Origin: Pseudomonas sp. WJP1 | GTDB lineage: Bacteria > Pseudomonadota > Gammaproteobacteria > Pseudomonadales > Pseudomonadaceae | Direction of reading: 5' to 3' | Length of the DNA: 64,000 bases | Assembly: GCF_028471945.1 (NCBI RefSeq) | Contig: NZ_CP110128.1 | Span: 1,290,501-1,354,500, forward strand | In this document: positions 35,300 to 43,839 of the stretch, in pieces | Numbering within the stretch: position 1 is the stretch's first letter | Layout of the letters: every line of letters starts with the position of its first letter | Translations under genes and position numbers: made by a program | The notes under the pieces: model-generated | The model's database searches: none | What the model was told of the DNA's origin: nothing | The model's input: the letters and a program-made list of their open reading frames with translations, nothing else

Positions 35300-36154
35300 T
35301 CACTCCAGCATCTTGCCCAGCAACCAACTGCCCGCCGGCCCAGGTGGATGCAAGCGGGACCACAAGGCATCCACCGACACCGTTTTTGGCCAGCCACGCA
35401 CCTGCAGCTCTTGTAAGGTTCCCGGGCCGAAGCGCGCCACCAGCCAGCGTGGCAATGGCGCCCAGCCAAAACCACCCTGCGCCATTTCCAGCAGCATCAG
35501 GTAACTCGGCGCCGACCAGACGCGTCCCTTTGCACGGCTCTCATACGGATTGACGATGGTCGCCAGGCGCAATTCGCGATGTTGTTGCAGTACGTCCTGG
35601 TCGATGTGTTCCTGCATCGCCAGCGGATGTTCGGGTGACACGAACAGGGCGATTTCCGTGCGTTCGTCCACCGTCGAATTGACCAGGTCCGGTGGATAAC
35701 TGTCCTGCATTTCGGCAAAGGCAATCTGCGCACGACCGCTCTGCACCAAGGCCACCAGATCGTCGCATTCGGCGATCAGGCATTCGAGCTCCAGGTCCGG
35801 ATAACGCTGTTCGAACGCACTGAGCGAGGCTTCGAAACGGTCGGATTGATAGGTGTCGGAAAGCGCCACCGTCAGCTTCGCCTCGACACCCTGGGACAAT
35901 TGGCTGGCGGTCATTTCCAGGCGGCTGGTGGCGGCCAGGATCTCTTCGGCCCGTTGCAGCATGACGTGGCCGGCGGGGGTCAGGCTGGGCTTGCGGCTGC
36001 TGCGGTCGAACAGCGTCAGGTTCAGATCGATCTCCAGGCTGGCGATGGCAGCGCTGATGGTCGACTGACTGCGGCCCAGCTTGCGCGCTGCCGCGGAAAA
36101 CGAGCCTTGGGTCGCGGCCTGGACGAACGCCTGCAACACTTCCTGGGACGCCAT
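35300..36154 (-). CDS. LysR-family transcriptional regulator
   Basis: A 284-residue regulator. N-terminal winged helix: QAATQGSFSAAARKLGRSQSTISAAIASLEIDLNLTLFDRSSRKPSLTPAG (~residues 12-65), then the type-2 periplasmic-binding effector domain. It is divergent from a PACE-family efflux gene 89 bases away, the arrangement of AceR/AceI in Acinetobacter, so it probably activates that gene. The LysR gene seems to be a single cistron. Ligand unknown. Confidence 0.9.
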   Translation of the reverse strand: MASQEVLQAFVQAATQGSFSAAARKLGRSQSTISAAIASLEIDLNLTLFDRSSRKPSLTPAGHVMLQRAEEILAATSRLEMTASQLSQGVEAKLTVALSDTYQSDRFEASLSAFEQRYPDLELECLIAECDDLVALVQSGRAQIAFAEMQDSYPPDLVNSTVDERTEIALFVSPEHPLAMQEHIDQDVLQQHRELRLATIVNPYESRAKGRVWSAPSYLMLLEMAQGGFGWAPLPRWLVARFGPGTLQELQVRGWPKTVSVDALWSRLHPPGPAGSWLLGKMLE

Positions 36155-36243
36155 GAACTATCGCCTTGATCGATGGTTATTGGTTATGAAGTATCGGTGT
36201 GAAGCTGGATGATGGCAACCATCGTCACTCAAGGAGTCCGGCC

Positions 36244-36681
36244 ATGAGCGCCAATAAATCCCTTACCGAACGTATTTTCCAGGCCATCGGTTTCGAACTG
36301 CTGGCCATCCTGATCTGTACGCCTTTGCTGGCGTGGATCATGGACAAACCGATGGTGGAAATGGGCGTCGTCACCGTCGTCATTGCGGCCCTGGCCCTGG
36401 CCTGGAACGTGGTGTTCAACGGCATGTTCGACCGAGTGCTCAAGCGCCTGGCCATTGCGCACAACGCCTGGGTCCGGGTGGTGCATGCGCTGTTGTTCGA
36501 AGGCGGGTTGGTGGCGCTTGGCGTACCGCTGATTGCCTGGTGGCTGAACATCAGTTTGTGGCAGGCGTTCCTGCTCGACATCGGGGTGCTGCTGTTTTTC
36601 CTGCCGTACACCTACGTTTATCACTGGGTGTATGACGTGGTGCGCGAGCGGTTGGTCATTCGCGCCACGTCCAACGCGTGA
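36244..36681 (+). CDS. PACE-family multidrug efflux protein (AceI-like)
   Basis: A 145-residue inner-membrane protein made of two bacterial-transmembrane-pair domains (four membrane segments). ATG 36244 is preceded by CAAGGAGTCCGGCC. In the first segment ERIFQAIGFELLAILICTPLLAW carries the conserved membrane glutamate (residue 18; E15 in AceI), and YTYVYHWVYDVVRE is the typical C-terminal motif. AceI exports chlorhexidine by proton antiport. Natural substrates in Pseudomonas are not known; short-chain diamines have been proposed for AceI. Confidence 0.9.
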   Translation: MSANKSLTERIFQAIGFELLAILICTPLLAWIMDKPMVEMGVVTVVIAALALAWNVVFNGMFDRVLKRLAIAHNAWVRVVHALLFEGGLVALGVPLIAWWLNISLWQAFLLDIGVLLFFLPYTYVYHWVYDVVRERLVIRATSNA

Positions 36682-36691
36682 CCCGTAACCC

Positions 36692-36780
36692 GTAGGAGCC
36701 AGGCTTGCCGGCGAACCTGACGCTGCGGTGTATCTGTCGCACCGAGTTACCGTTCTTCGCGGGCAAGCCTCGCTCCTACA
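36692..36780. repeat. REP pair
   Basis: Facing GTAGGAGCCAGGCTTGCCGG and its partner CGGGCAAGCCTCGCTCCTAC, 89 bases end to end, between the convergent PACE and phosphate-transporter genes. Confidence 0.8.
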
Positions 36781-36791
36781 AGATTGAGATT

Positions 36792-38405
36792 TCAAAACAA
36801 TTGGGTGAACAGCCAGTACAAACTGCCCGACAACAGGATCGCCGCTGGCAAGGTCAGTACCCAGGCCATCAGCAGGTTGCGGATGGTCTTCATCTGCAAG
36901 CCGCCGCCATTGGCGACCATGGTCCCGGCCACCCCTGAAGACAGCACGTGGGTGGTCGAGACCGGCAAGCCGAACATGTCGGCGGCACCGATGGTCAGCA
37001 TGGCCACGGTTTCCGCCGAGGCGCCTTGTGCGTAGGTCAGGTGGGTCTTGCCGATTTTCTCGCCCACGGTCACCACGATGCGCTTCCAGCCGACCATGGT
37101 GCCCAGGCCCAGCGCTATCGCCACGGCGATCTTCACCCACAGCGGGATGAAGCGCGTGGCGTTGTCGATCTGCTGCTTGAACAGCTGCAGTTTGCTGGCG
37201 GTGTCGGCGTCGAAATTACCGACCTTGTTCTTGTCCATCAGGCGAATGGTTTCGCTGGTCAGGTACATGTCATTGCGCACGTTGCCCATGGCCTCGGCCG
37301 GGACTTTGGACAGCGATCCATAACCCTTCACTTCGTTGCCGATGTTGCCGGCCAGTGCCGCGAGGGCGGGGATCAGTTGCGGCGTGACTTCCTTGCTGCG
37401 CACGTAATCGGACAGGATCGGACGCGGGTCGGCCGGTGCCGGCAACGGCGCGCTCTTGACCAGCGCTTGTTGGGTCACTTCGGCCACCGCGGCAAACTGC
37501 AACGCCTGATCCGCGGGCATGGTGCGGTTCAGCGCATAGGCCATCGGCAAGGTCCCGACCAGGATCAGCATGATCAGCCCCATGCCTTTCTGACCGTCAT
37601 TGGAGCCGTGGGCGAAGGATACGCCGGTGCAGGTCAGGATCAACATGCCGCGAATCCACCACGGCGGCGGGGTGTTGCCCTTGGGCTCCTTGTACAGCGC
37701 GCGATTCTTGACGAAGGCCCGCAGGGCCAGCAGCAACAGCGCGGCGCAGGCGAAGCCGACCAGTGGCGAGAGCAGCAAGGCGTAGCCGACCTTGGTCGCC
37801 TGCGCCCAGTCCACCCCGCTGGTGCCGTCACGCCCGTGCATCAGGGCATTGGCCACGCCGACGCCGATGATCGAGCCGATCAGGGTGTGCGACGATGATG
37901 CCGGCAGGCCCAGCCACCAGGTGCCGAGGTTCCACAGGATCGCGGCGATCAGCAGGGCGAAGATCATGGCGAATCCGGCGGAAGAGCCGACTTGCAGGAT
38001 CAACTCCACCGGCAACAACGCGATGATGCCGAACGCCACCGCGCCGCTGGACAGCAGCACCCCGAGGAAGTTGAAGAACCCGGACCAGACTACCGCGAAG
38101 TTCGGTGGCAGCGAATGCGTGTAGATCACCGTGGCAACGGCGTTGGCCGTGTCGTGGAATCCGTTGACGAACTCGAAGCCCAAGGCAATCAGCAACGCCA
38201 CGCCCAGCAGCAGGAACGGCGTCCAGGTGGTCACCACGGTGCCGAGTTCGTTCATGTCGTGCATCAGGCTGTAGGCGGTGAACAGCAGCCCGATACTCAG
38301 CACTGCAAAGAACACCACGAGGGTGAGCACGCCGGGTTTCTTGTCGAACTGCGGTTTGGCGCTACTGGCGGGCGCCGGGGCGGCGGAAAAGGACGGGGTG
38401 GCCAT
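36792..38405 (-). CDS. Inorganic phosphate transporter, PiT family
   Basis: A 537-residue inner-membrane phosphate/cation symporter. The two inverted PiT signatures are visible: FEFVNGFHDTANAVATVIYTHSL (~residues 75-95) and FAHGSNDGQKGMGLIMLI (~265-285). About ten membrane segments and a large central soluble loop (~330-420) are present. I chose ATG 38405 since AGGA lies 9 bases upstream; ATG 38414 is directly adjacent to that site. Low-affinity metal-phosphate uptake is the family role. Downstream of the ZntB/CorA gene, same strand, 93-base gap. Confidence 0.92.
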   Translation of the reverse strand: MATPSFSAAPAPASSAKPQFDKKPGVLTLVVFFAVLSIGLLFTAYSLMHDMNELGTVVTTWTPFLLLGVALLIALGFEFVNGFHDTANAVATVIYTHSLPPNFAVVWSGFFNFLGVLLSSGAVAFGIIALLPVELILQVGSSAGFAMIFALLIAAILWNLGTWWLGLPASSSHTLIGSIIGVGVANALMHGRDGTSGVDWAQATKVGYALLLSPLVGFACAALLLLALRAFVKNRALYKEPKGNTPPPWWIRGMLILTCTGVSFAHGSNDGQKGMGLIMLILVGTLPMAYALNRTMPADQALQFAAVAEVTQQALVKSAPLPAPADPRPILSDYVRSKEVTPQLIPALAALAGNIGNEVKGYGSLSKVPAEAMGNVRNDMYLTSETIRLMDKNKVGNFDADTASKLQLFKQQIDNATRFIPLWVKIAVAIALGLGTMVGWKRIVVTVGEKIGKTHLTYAQGASAETVAMLTIGAADMFGLPVSTTHVLSSGVAGTMVANGGGLQMKTIRNLLMAWVLTLPAAILLSGSLYWLFTQLF

Positions 38406-38498
38406 GCCGGGCATTCCTGAGGAGGGAGGAGTGCCGTTGATATTCGTTGCTAATTGTTACAGCGAGACTGCCATGGATCAGTCTTTGATTGTTTGCGC

Positions 38499-39521
38499 CT
38501 ACAAATCCTGGCGCTTGCGAAACGCCCAGCGCCCCGCAATCACGGTGAAGGTCGCCACCAGCGCCACCAGAATCCAGAACCCTTCCGGGTCCTGTGAGAG
38601 CGGCACCCCGCCCACGTTCATGCCGAAGAAACCGGCAATGATGTTGATCGGCAACGCCAGCACCGTGACCACCGTGAGGGTGAACAGGGTGCGGTTACTC
38701 TGCTCGTTGAGGTTGGCGGCGATTTCCTCCTGCAGCAGCTTGATCCGTTCGCCCAGGGCTGTGAGGTCGTTGATGATCAGGGCAAACTCCTCGGTGGATT
38801 TGCGCAGCTCCTTGACGTCTTCCTTCTGCAACCAGGGAGGCGGGCGATTGAGCAGGCGCAGCAACGACCCGGGCTCCAGCGCCAGCAGGCGTTGCAGGCG
38901 CACCAGCACCCGGCGATTGGCTCCCAGTTCAGCGCGATTGGTCGACAGGCGCGAGGACAGCAGTTCATCTTCGACCTGATCCACGCTCAGGCTGGTCTTG
39001 CGCACGATCTGGGTCAGCACTTCGCCCTGGTCGCGCAGCAGATGTACGAGCAGCTCCAGCGGCGAGCGGAAGCACTCGCCGGCTTTTACCGACGAGCGCA
39101 GCTTGTCCACCGAGTGCAGCGGTTGCAGGCGTGCGCTGATGATCAGTCGACTGCGCACGCACACCCACAGGGTGGAGACATCCGAGGACGTCATGCTGCT
39201 GAGGTTGAACACCACGTCGTTGACCACCGCCAGCAACGCCGAATCGACATGTTCGATACGCGTCGACCGTGAGCCTTCATGCAGGGCCTCGAAAAACTCG
39301 TCGGGCAGTTCCAGATGGCTCTTCATCCAGCGTTCGCACGCGGCATGGGCGAGGTTCAGGTGCAGCCAGAGAAATTGCTCGGCGTCCTGCGGTTGTTGCA
39401 GGTACTGCAAGGCCCTGGCCGAATCGATCTCCCGCCCGCGCTCGCCGGGGCGAAAACTGAAACCGTAAAGCAGGCCGAACAGATCCGGATCGCGATGGCT
39501 GTGATCGATGCTGTGGTTCAT
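38499..39521 (-). CDS. zntB: CorA/ZntB-family divalent-cation transporter
   Basis: A 340-residue protein with a long N-terminal cytoplasmic funnel of helices and two C-terminal membrane segments. The pore signature is GFFGMNVGGVPL (~residues 297-308), which has the GMN of CorA; the loop after it (VGGVPL) is that of the ZntB subgroup. The membrane end is followed by RWAFRKRQDL. Transport of Zn or Mg cannot be decided from the sequence. Start 39521 or 39533 are both possible; neither has a strong ribosome site. Confidence 0.83.
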   Translation of the reverse strand: MNHSIDHSHRDPDLFGLLYGFSFRPGERGREIDSARALQYLQQPQDAEQFLWLHLNLAHAACERWMKSHLELPDEFFEALHEGSRSTRIEHVDSALLAVVNDVVFNLSSMTSSDVSTLWVCVRSRLIISARLQPLHSVDKLRSSVKAGECFRSPLELLVHLLRDQGEVLTQIVRKTSLSVDQVEDELLSSRLSTNRAELGANRRVLVRLQRLLALEPGSLLRLLNRPPPWLQKEDVKELRKSTEEFALIINDLTALGERIKLLQEEIAANLNEQSNRTLFTLTVVTVLALPINIIAGFFGMNVGGVPLSQDPEGFWILVALVATFTVIAGRWAFRKRQDL

Positions 39522-39634
39522 GAGGGCTCGCATGGGGAGGCGCCTGTCGCGTGTTTTACAGGTTCACGTGAGCCGCATCATTGCAAGTCTGGATGACGGA
39601 TTTGTGACTGCGGCCGGATCGGTCGCCAAGACGC

Positions 39635-39671
39635 AAAAAAGCCGCACGACGGGGAATCGTGCGGCTTTTTG
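39635..39671 (-). terminator. Rho-independent terminator after the PepSY gene
   Basis: AAAAAGCCGCACGA / TCGTGCGGCTTTTT, a 14-base stem with 9-base loop and T-runs on both strands, 10 bases after the stop of the PepSY gene. Confidence 0.9.
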
Positions 39672-39680
39672 CGGTGTGCA

Positions 39681-39989
39681 TCAGTCGTCTTTTTTGTTCT
39701 TCAGGACTTCGCCGGTGGCGGCATTCAAATCCACGTCCCATTCAACTTTGTTGGCATCGATCAACTCGACTTCGTACTCATAGCCGTTGAAGTGGTTGTC
39801 CAGCTCGCTATCGGTAATCGTCGCGCCCGGGTGCAGCTTCATTACGATCTGATTCAACTCTTCCAGCGACTTGACCTTGCCATCCTTGACCAGCTGAGGG
39901 ATCTGGTCGACGGGCACGTCTTTCGCCTGGGCCACACCGGCGGTGAAGGTCAGGGTGGCAGCGGTGAACAGAGCAGTCAGAGTTTTCAT
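39681..39989 (-). CDS. Periplasmic PepSY-domain protein
   Basis: A 102-residue secreted protein with signal peptide MKTLTALFTAATLTFTAGVAQA. One PepSY domain: IPQLVKDGKVKSLEELNQIVMKLHPGATITDSELDNHFNGYEYEVELIDANKVEWDVDLNAATGEVLKNK. Such proteins often sit next to two-component systems, but here none is adjacent; the neighbours are a cation transporter and GlpQ. It may sequester cations or modulate a periplasmic protease. Start ATG 39989 is preceded by AAGGAAAG. Confidence 0.9.
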   Translation of the reverse strand: MKTLTALFTAATLTFTAGVAQAKDVPVDQIPQLVKDGKVKSLEELNQIVMKLHPGATITDSELDNHFNGYEYEVELIDANKVEWDVDLNAATGEVLKNKKDD

Positions 39990-40076
39990 GAGATTCTTTC
40001 CTTGGGGAGCCGTTTAAGTGGGATCAGATTAATTGTGGCAACTTAATTCACGCTTAAATTCCCTTGAACCGAGAAA

Positions 40077-41201
40077 TCAGTACCCGTTATTGCGCAGCAC
40101 CTGCGCCACACTCGTCGCCGGGCGCTTGTAGAACTTGAGCAGTTCGCTGGCGCGATTGGTGAAAATACCATCGACCCCGGCATTCATGGCCTTCTGGAAG
40201 TCCACCGCCTCATCGATGGTATAGACGTGCACCAGCAGGCCCTGATCGTGGGTGTACTGGTTCATCCACGGTTGCACCAGGTCGGCGTAGCTCTGATCGC
40301 CACCGTGGGTCAGCGCCGCAGACGGGCCGGTGCCGATCGCGCCCTGGGCCTTGGCGTAGTCGACCCAGCGCTGGAACTCGGCCTGGTCTTTCGGTTGCTG
40401 TCTGGCGTAGTAGGTGGCTTTGTCCTTGTCGCCGGATTCGGCAAAGGTCAGTGTGGATTTTGGTTCGATGTTGCCTTCGCCGACCCACAGCAGCAGGATC
40501 TTCGGCACCTGTGGCATTTCCTTTTGCAACAGTTCGAGGCTGCTCTTCTCGAAGGTTTGCAGGACCACCTTGCCTTTGCCCTGGCCAACGCCGAGCGCGC
40601 TTTTGGCCAGTTTCGAACCCGCAGGGCTCAGCCAGCCGCGATCCTGGAGTTTTTCCTTGAGGTCGTGTTCGATGCCGGGAAACTGCTTCGGCTCCTTGGT
40701 TTCGATGTACAGGCCAGGCTTGTGTTGCGGATTGCCCTGGGCGATGTCGATGATTTCATCGAGGGTGAGGATTTTCAGGCCGGCAAACCCAGGCTGCGCG
40801 CGATCCGGGTAGGCCGTGTTGAACCAGCTGCCGGCGTCCAGGGTTTTCAGCTCGGCCATGGTGAAGGCATTGGCCGGGCTGTCTTTGCGCTCGGGGAACT
40901 TGCTGGCGACGTCGGTGGTGCGTTGTAGATTATTGTCATGCAGGGCAAACAGCACGCCATCCTTGCTGCGCTGCAGGTCCAGCTCCAGGTAATCGGCGCC
41001 CAGGTCGCGGGCCAGTTTGTAGGCGGCGGCGGTGGATTCCGGTGCATCGAACGACGCGCCACGGTGGGCGATCACTGCCGGGTGTGGGATGCCCACGCGG
41101 GTGGCCAGTGCGGCGGGGCCGGGTTCGCTGGTGGCCTGGGCTTGGCCGAGGCCGAGCAGCAAACTCAGGAGCAGGGCGCTTTGGGTGAAGGTGGCCGGCA
41201 T
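40077..41201 (-). CDS. glpQ: Glycerophosphodiester phosphodiesterase, periplasmic
   Basis: A 374-residue GDPD. ATG 41201 is preceded by AAAGGA at 9 bases and followed directly by a signal peptide (MPATFTQSALLLSLLLGLGQAQA). Catalytic motifs: IAHRGASFDAPESTAAAY (~40-57), DYLELDLQRSKDGVLFALHD (~67-86; E, D and the second H). It hydrolyses glycerophosphodiesters to G3P and alcohol in the periplasm, and supplies phosphate and glycerol-3-phosphate. Monocistronic; a candidate Pho box was not found. Confidence 0.92.
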   Translation of the reverse strand: MPATFTQSALLLSLLLGLGQAQATSEPGPAALATRVGIPHPAVIAHRGASFDAPESTAAAYKLARDLGADYLELDLQRSKDGVLFALHDNNLQRTTDVASKFPERKDSPANAFTMAELKTLDAGSWFNTAYPDRAQPGFAGLKILTLDEIIDIAQGNPQHKPGLYIETKEPKQFPGIEHDLKEKLQDRGWLSPAGSKLAKSALGVGQGKGKVVLQTFEKSSLELLQKEMPQVPKILLLWVGEGNIEPKSTLTFAESGDKDKATYYARQQPKDQAEFQRWVDYAKAQGAIGTGPSAALTHGGDQSYADLVQPWMNQYTHDQGLLVHVYTIDEAVDFQKAMNAGVDGIFTNRASELLKFYKRPATSVAQVLRNNGY

Positions 41202-41767
41202 GGTCGAGATCCTTTCGCGATGGGTTTCAAAGAGGTCTCTTTTAACAAGTGAACTGGACAAGCGCTATCGTCAGACCGACATAAACCTGTTCAACGCGGA
41301 TTTTTTAACGGGTTTTTTTGTACTGGCGCTGCTACCTCACGCGCTGAGCCAGTCCGTTGTTGTCTGAGTACATATCCATTGCTGCGGTAACGGCGGCTTA
41401 TGGTTTCGCCCTTACGGCGACTCACTTTTTCAAACGCCAAAAAGTAAGCAAAAGGCTTTGCCCCACCACTTGGTGCCTCGCTTAGGCTCGGCATGCCCTC
41501 TCTCCGGCATTGCTCCGTGGGTCGCCGCGATGGGCCATCCCTGGCCCAGCGCGGCTAAACCGGCGTCCTGCCGGTTTACCCACTGCGCAATGCCTGCGTT
41601 CGGCCATCGTGGTTGACGGGGCACCCAGATCCAAAGCCAAAGCGAGGCGGCCTGACAGCCGACCTGACTTTTACGGGTGTACCTGATCCCTGTGAGAGCC
41701 AGCAGGCTGGCTCCCACAGGGGAATGCGGACAGACCTGCAATCAGGTCGGCTGTAAGGCCGCCATCG
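41202..41767. other. Intergenic region with a dispersed repeat
   Basis: A 566-base gap. 41202-41340 is the AT-rich glpQ promoter region with T-runs. About 41345-41645 has the character of a Pseudomonas intergenic repeat (two overlapping antisense open frames of ~70-100 codons that are probably not translated). 41646-41763 is an inverted repeat listed separately. Confidence 0.6.
41646..41763. repeat. Large nested inverted repeat
   Basis: Outer arms 41646-41667 (GGCGGCCTGACAGCCGACCT..) and 41742-41763 are near-perfect reverse complements over 22 bases. Inside them lies a REP-like palindrome, TGTGAGAGCCAGC / CTGGCTCCCACA, at 41691-41718. It abuts the monooxygenase stop. Confidence 0.75.
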
Positions 41768-42091
41768 CTACTGCGTGAACCCATATGCCCGCTCAACCCG
41801 ACACACCCGCGTATGACACTGCGCATACCAGGTCGAACGCCCGCGCTCACGAATCGCCCGGTGCTCGGGGTGCTGTTTCCACGCCAGGATTGCCGACTCA
41901 CTGGCCCAGTACGACACGGTGATTCCCAACCCGTCCTCACCCCGGGCCGACTCCACGCCGAGGAACCCGGGTTGTTCCCGCGCCAGCTCGAGCATCCGCT
42001 CGGCGGCTTCGCTGTAGCCCTGATCCCCCTCGGTACGCAGTGAGGTGAAGATCACCGCGTAATACGGAGCCGGCGGCGTATTGGCGATCAT
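41768..42091 (-). CDS. Antibiotic biosynthesis monooxygenase (ABM) family protein
   Basis: A 107-residue dimeric alpha-beta barrel protein of the ABM fold: YYAVIFTSLRTEGDQGYSEAAERMLELAREQPGFLGVESARGEDGLGITVSYWASESAILAWKQHPEHRAIRERGRSTWYAQCHTRVCRVERAYGF. The W-K-x-x-P-E-H segment is the usual ABM helix. The start overlaps the stop of the amidotransferase gene by four bases (ATGA), so they are coupled. Some such proteins degrade quinones or haem; here unknown. Confidence 0.87.
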   Translation of the reverse strand: MIANTPPAPYYAVIFTSLRTEGDQGYSEAAERMLELAREQPGFLGVESARGEDGLGITVSYWASESAILAWKQHPEHRAIRERGRSTWYAQCHTRVCRVERAYGFTQ

Positions 42092-42795
42092 GATTGCTGC
42101 TCCGCGCAGGCCTGGACCAGGGCGCGCACCAGCGGTGGCAGGGTGCCCTTGAGTGCAGCGCGCTCCGGTTGGAACAGCGTGGCGACAAAGAACGGATGAT
42201 CGCTGAGCTCGACCGCGCGCAAGTCGTGCCCGGCATCATGGCCGACAGCGTGAAGTGCGTGCTTGAGCAGTTCCCGTTCGAATTGAGGATTCACACCGTA
42301 GCGGCAGCGATAGCCCTCACGAATTTCCGAGGTTTCATACGCCTTGGCGATCAACGAGCCTTCCAGCAAATGAATGGTGTCCACCGTTTCCACCAGTGAA
42401 CATGCCAGCGGCGTGAGCAATGCCCGCGTTGCATCGGGTGCCGTCTCGCCATGTTCGGCATCCGACCAACCGAGCACGTTGCGCGCGTATTCCAGCACCG
42501 CGTGTTGAAAACCGCCGCAGGTGCCAAGGAAAGGCCGCCGCTGTTCACGGGCAAAACGAATCGCCCGCAACGCGCCGTCCATGCTGCGATAAGGGCTGGC
42601 GGGCACACACCAGAAACCGTCGAACCCGCTGAGCGGCGTGTCGGCCTGCAGGCTATCGGTGGCCAGCCACTGGCCTTGCACGTTTCGGCCACTGTGTTCG
42701 GCGGCCATGCCGAGCGCCACGGGGATGGCCTGGTGGGCGGTGACTTGCGGGTCGTGATCGCCGATCAGGGCAATGCGTATGACGCGGTTTTCCAT
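42088..42795 (-). CDS. CTP-synthase-like class I glutamine amidotransferase domain protein
   Basis: A 235-residue stand-alone glutaminase domain related to the C-terminal half of CTP synthase (the CTP synthase C-terminal region-related family). ATG 42795 is preceded by GAGGT; the frame is open further up. The nucleophile elbow GTCGGFQHAV (~residues 95-104) has Cys, and HPFFVATLFQPE (~205-216) has the catalytic His-x-Glu pattern in the C-terminal region. The synthetase half is missing. There is no in-frame TGA. Coupled to the monooxygenase gene; divergent from a LysR gene. Confidence 0.84.
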   Translation of the reverse strand: MENRVIRIALIGDHDPQVTAHQAIPVALGMAAEHSGRNVQGQWLATDSLQADTPLSGFDGFWCVPASPYRSMDGALRAIRFAREQRRPFLGTCGGFQHAVLEYARNVLGWSDAEHGETAPDATRALLTPLACSLVETVDTIHLLEGSLIAKAYETSEIREGYRCRYGVNPQFERELLKHALHAVGHDAGHDLRAVELSDHPFFVATLFQPERAALKGTLPPLVRALVQACAEQQS

Positions 42796-42873
42796 GGGTG
42801 ACCTCGGCGCTTGTTGAATCCTGGCACCCACTATAGATTGGCGTGAACGCACTCAATATGGGCACTTTCCCAA

Positions 42874-43752
42874 GTGATCAATGCAGCGACGCACTATCGA
42901 CTGGACTACCCGGACCTGGCCCTGATTCTCGCCTTGGTCCGTGGCGGCTCTCTGGCTCGGGCCTCGCAGTTGATGAGGGTGGATGTCTCGACGGTGTTTC
43001 GCGCGGTGCGTCGACTGGAAGCCGCACTGGGCCAGACGTTGTTCGAAAAAAGTCGCGCCGGTTACCTGCCTACCACCCTGGCGCAGGCCCTGGCGGAACA
43101 GGCCGAGCGCGCCGAACAGGCATTGGAAGCCGCGAGGGTCGGCGTGGAGCAGGGTGGCGAAGTCGTCAGCGGTACCGTGCGCCTGACCTGCACCGATTCG
43201 GTCCTGCAAGGTTTGCTGTTGCCGGCGCTGGCGCGGTTCATGCCGAACTATCCGGCGTTGACCCTTGAGCTCAGCACGTCCAACGACTTTGCCAACCTCA
43301 GCCGCCGCGATGCCGACATCGCCCTGCGCCTGACCCGTGCGCCACCGGAGCATCTGGTGGGGCGACGCCTGGCGGGGATTTCCTACCGGGTGTGTGCCAG
43401 CGCCGCTTATCTGCAATCGGTCGATGCGACCGACCTGGCGTCACTGACCTGGATCGCCCCCGACGATTTTTTGCCTGATCATCCGACAGTGGCCTGGCGC
43501 CGCCAGGCATTGCCGGGGGTGATGCCGGGGTATCGCTGCAACAGCATGCTGTCGGTCACCGAACTGGTGCGGGCGGGGTTGGGCGTGGCGGCATTGCCGG
43601 ACTTTCTGATCGGTGACCGATTGCAGCCGCTGGGTCAGCCGTTGCATGGCTACGACACCGCGCTGTGGTTGCTGACGCGGCCGGATTGCCGTGCCCTGCG
43701 CTCGGTGGTGACGCTGTTTGACGAGTTGGGGCGGGCGCTGAAGTTGCCGTGA
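42874..43752 (+). CDS. LysR-family transcriptional regulator
   Basis: A 292-residue regulator from GTG 42874. Winged helix at ~residues 12-65 (LALILALVRGGSLARASQLMRVDVSTVFRAVRRLEAALGQTLFEK), then the effector domain with TVRLTCTDSVLQGLLLPALARFMPNYPALTLELS. Divergent from the amidotransferase-monooxygenase pair with a 78-base gap, so it likely controls that pair. The N-terminal domain and DFLIGD..QPL end resemble the AmpR/GcvA-like LysR group. Confidence 0.9.
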   Translation: MINAATHYRLDYPDLALILALVRGGSLARASQLMRVDVSTVFRAVRRLEAALGQTLFEKSRAGYLPTTLAQALAEQAERAEQALEAARVGVEQGGEVVSGTVRLTCTDSVLQGLLLPALARFMPNYPALTLELSTSNDFANLSRRDADIALRLTRAPPEHLVGRRLAGISYRVCASAAYLQSVDATDLASLTWIAPDDFLPDHPTVAWRRQALPGVMPGYRCNSMLSVTELVRAGLGVAALPDFLIGDRLQPLGQPLHGYDTALWLLTRPDCRALRSVVTLFDELGRALKLP

Positions 43753-43839
43753 GGCTGATCAGGAGTTTCATTCTGAAACACATTGCCCCGCAAAAAATCC
43801 CGGCGATCAACCGCTCGAGGCCGCCGTCGAAATTGTCAT

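Noticed and set aside
41291..41741. Two antisense open frames of ~67 and ~103 codons
   Set aside because: They lie in a repeat region; composition (G, W, R, Q rich) and spread across Pseudomonas gaps suggest untranslated repeat sequence.
42088..42795. Possible selenocysteine in the CTP-synthase-like protein
   Set aside because: No in-frame TGA before the stop and the nucleophile codon gives Cys.
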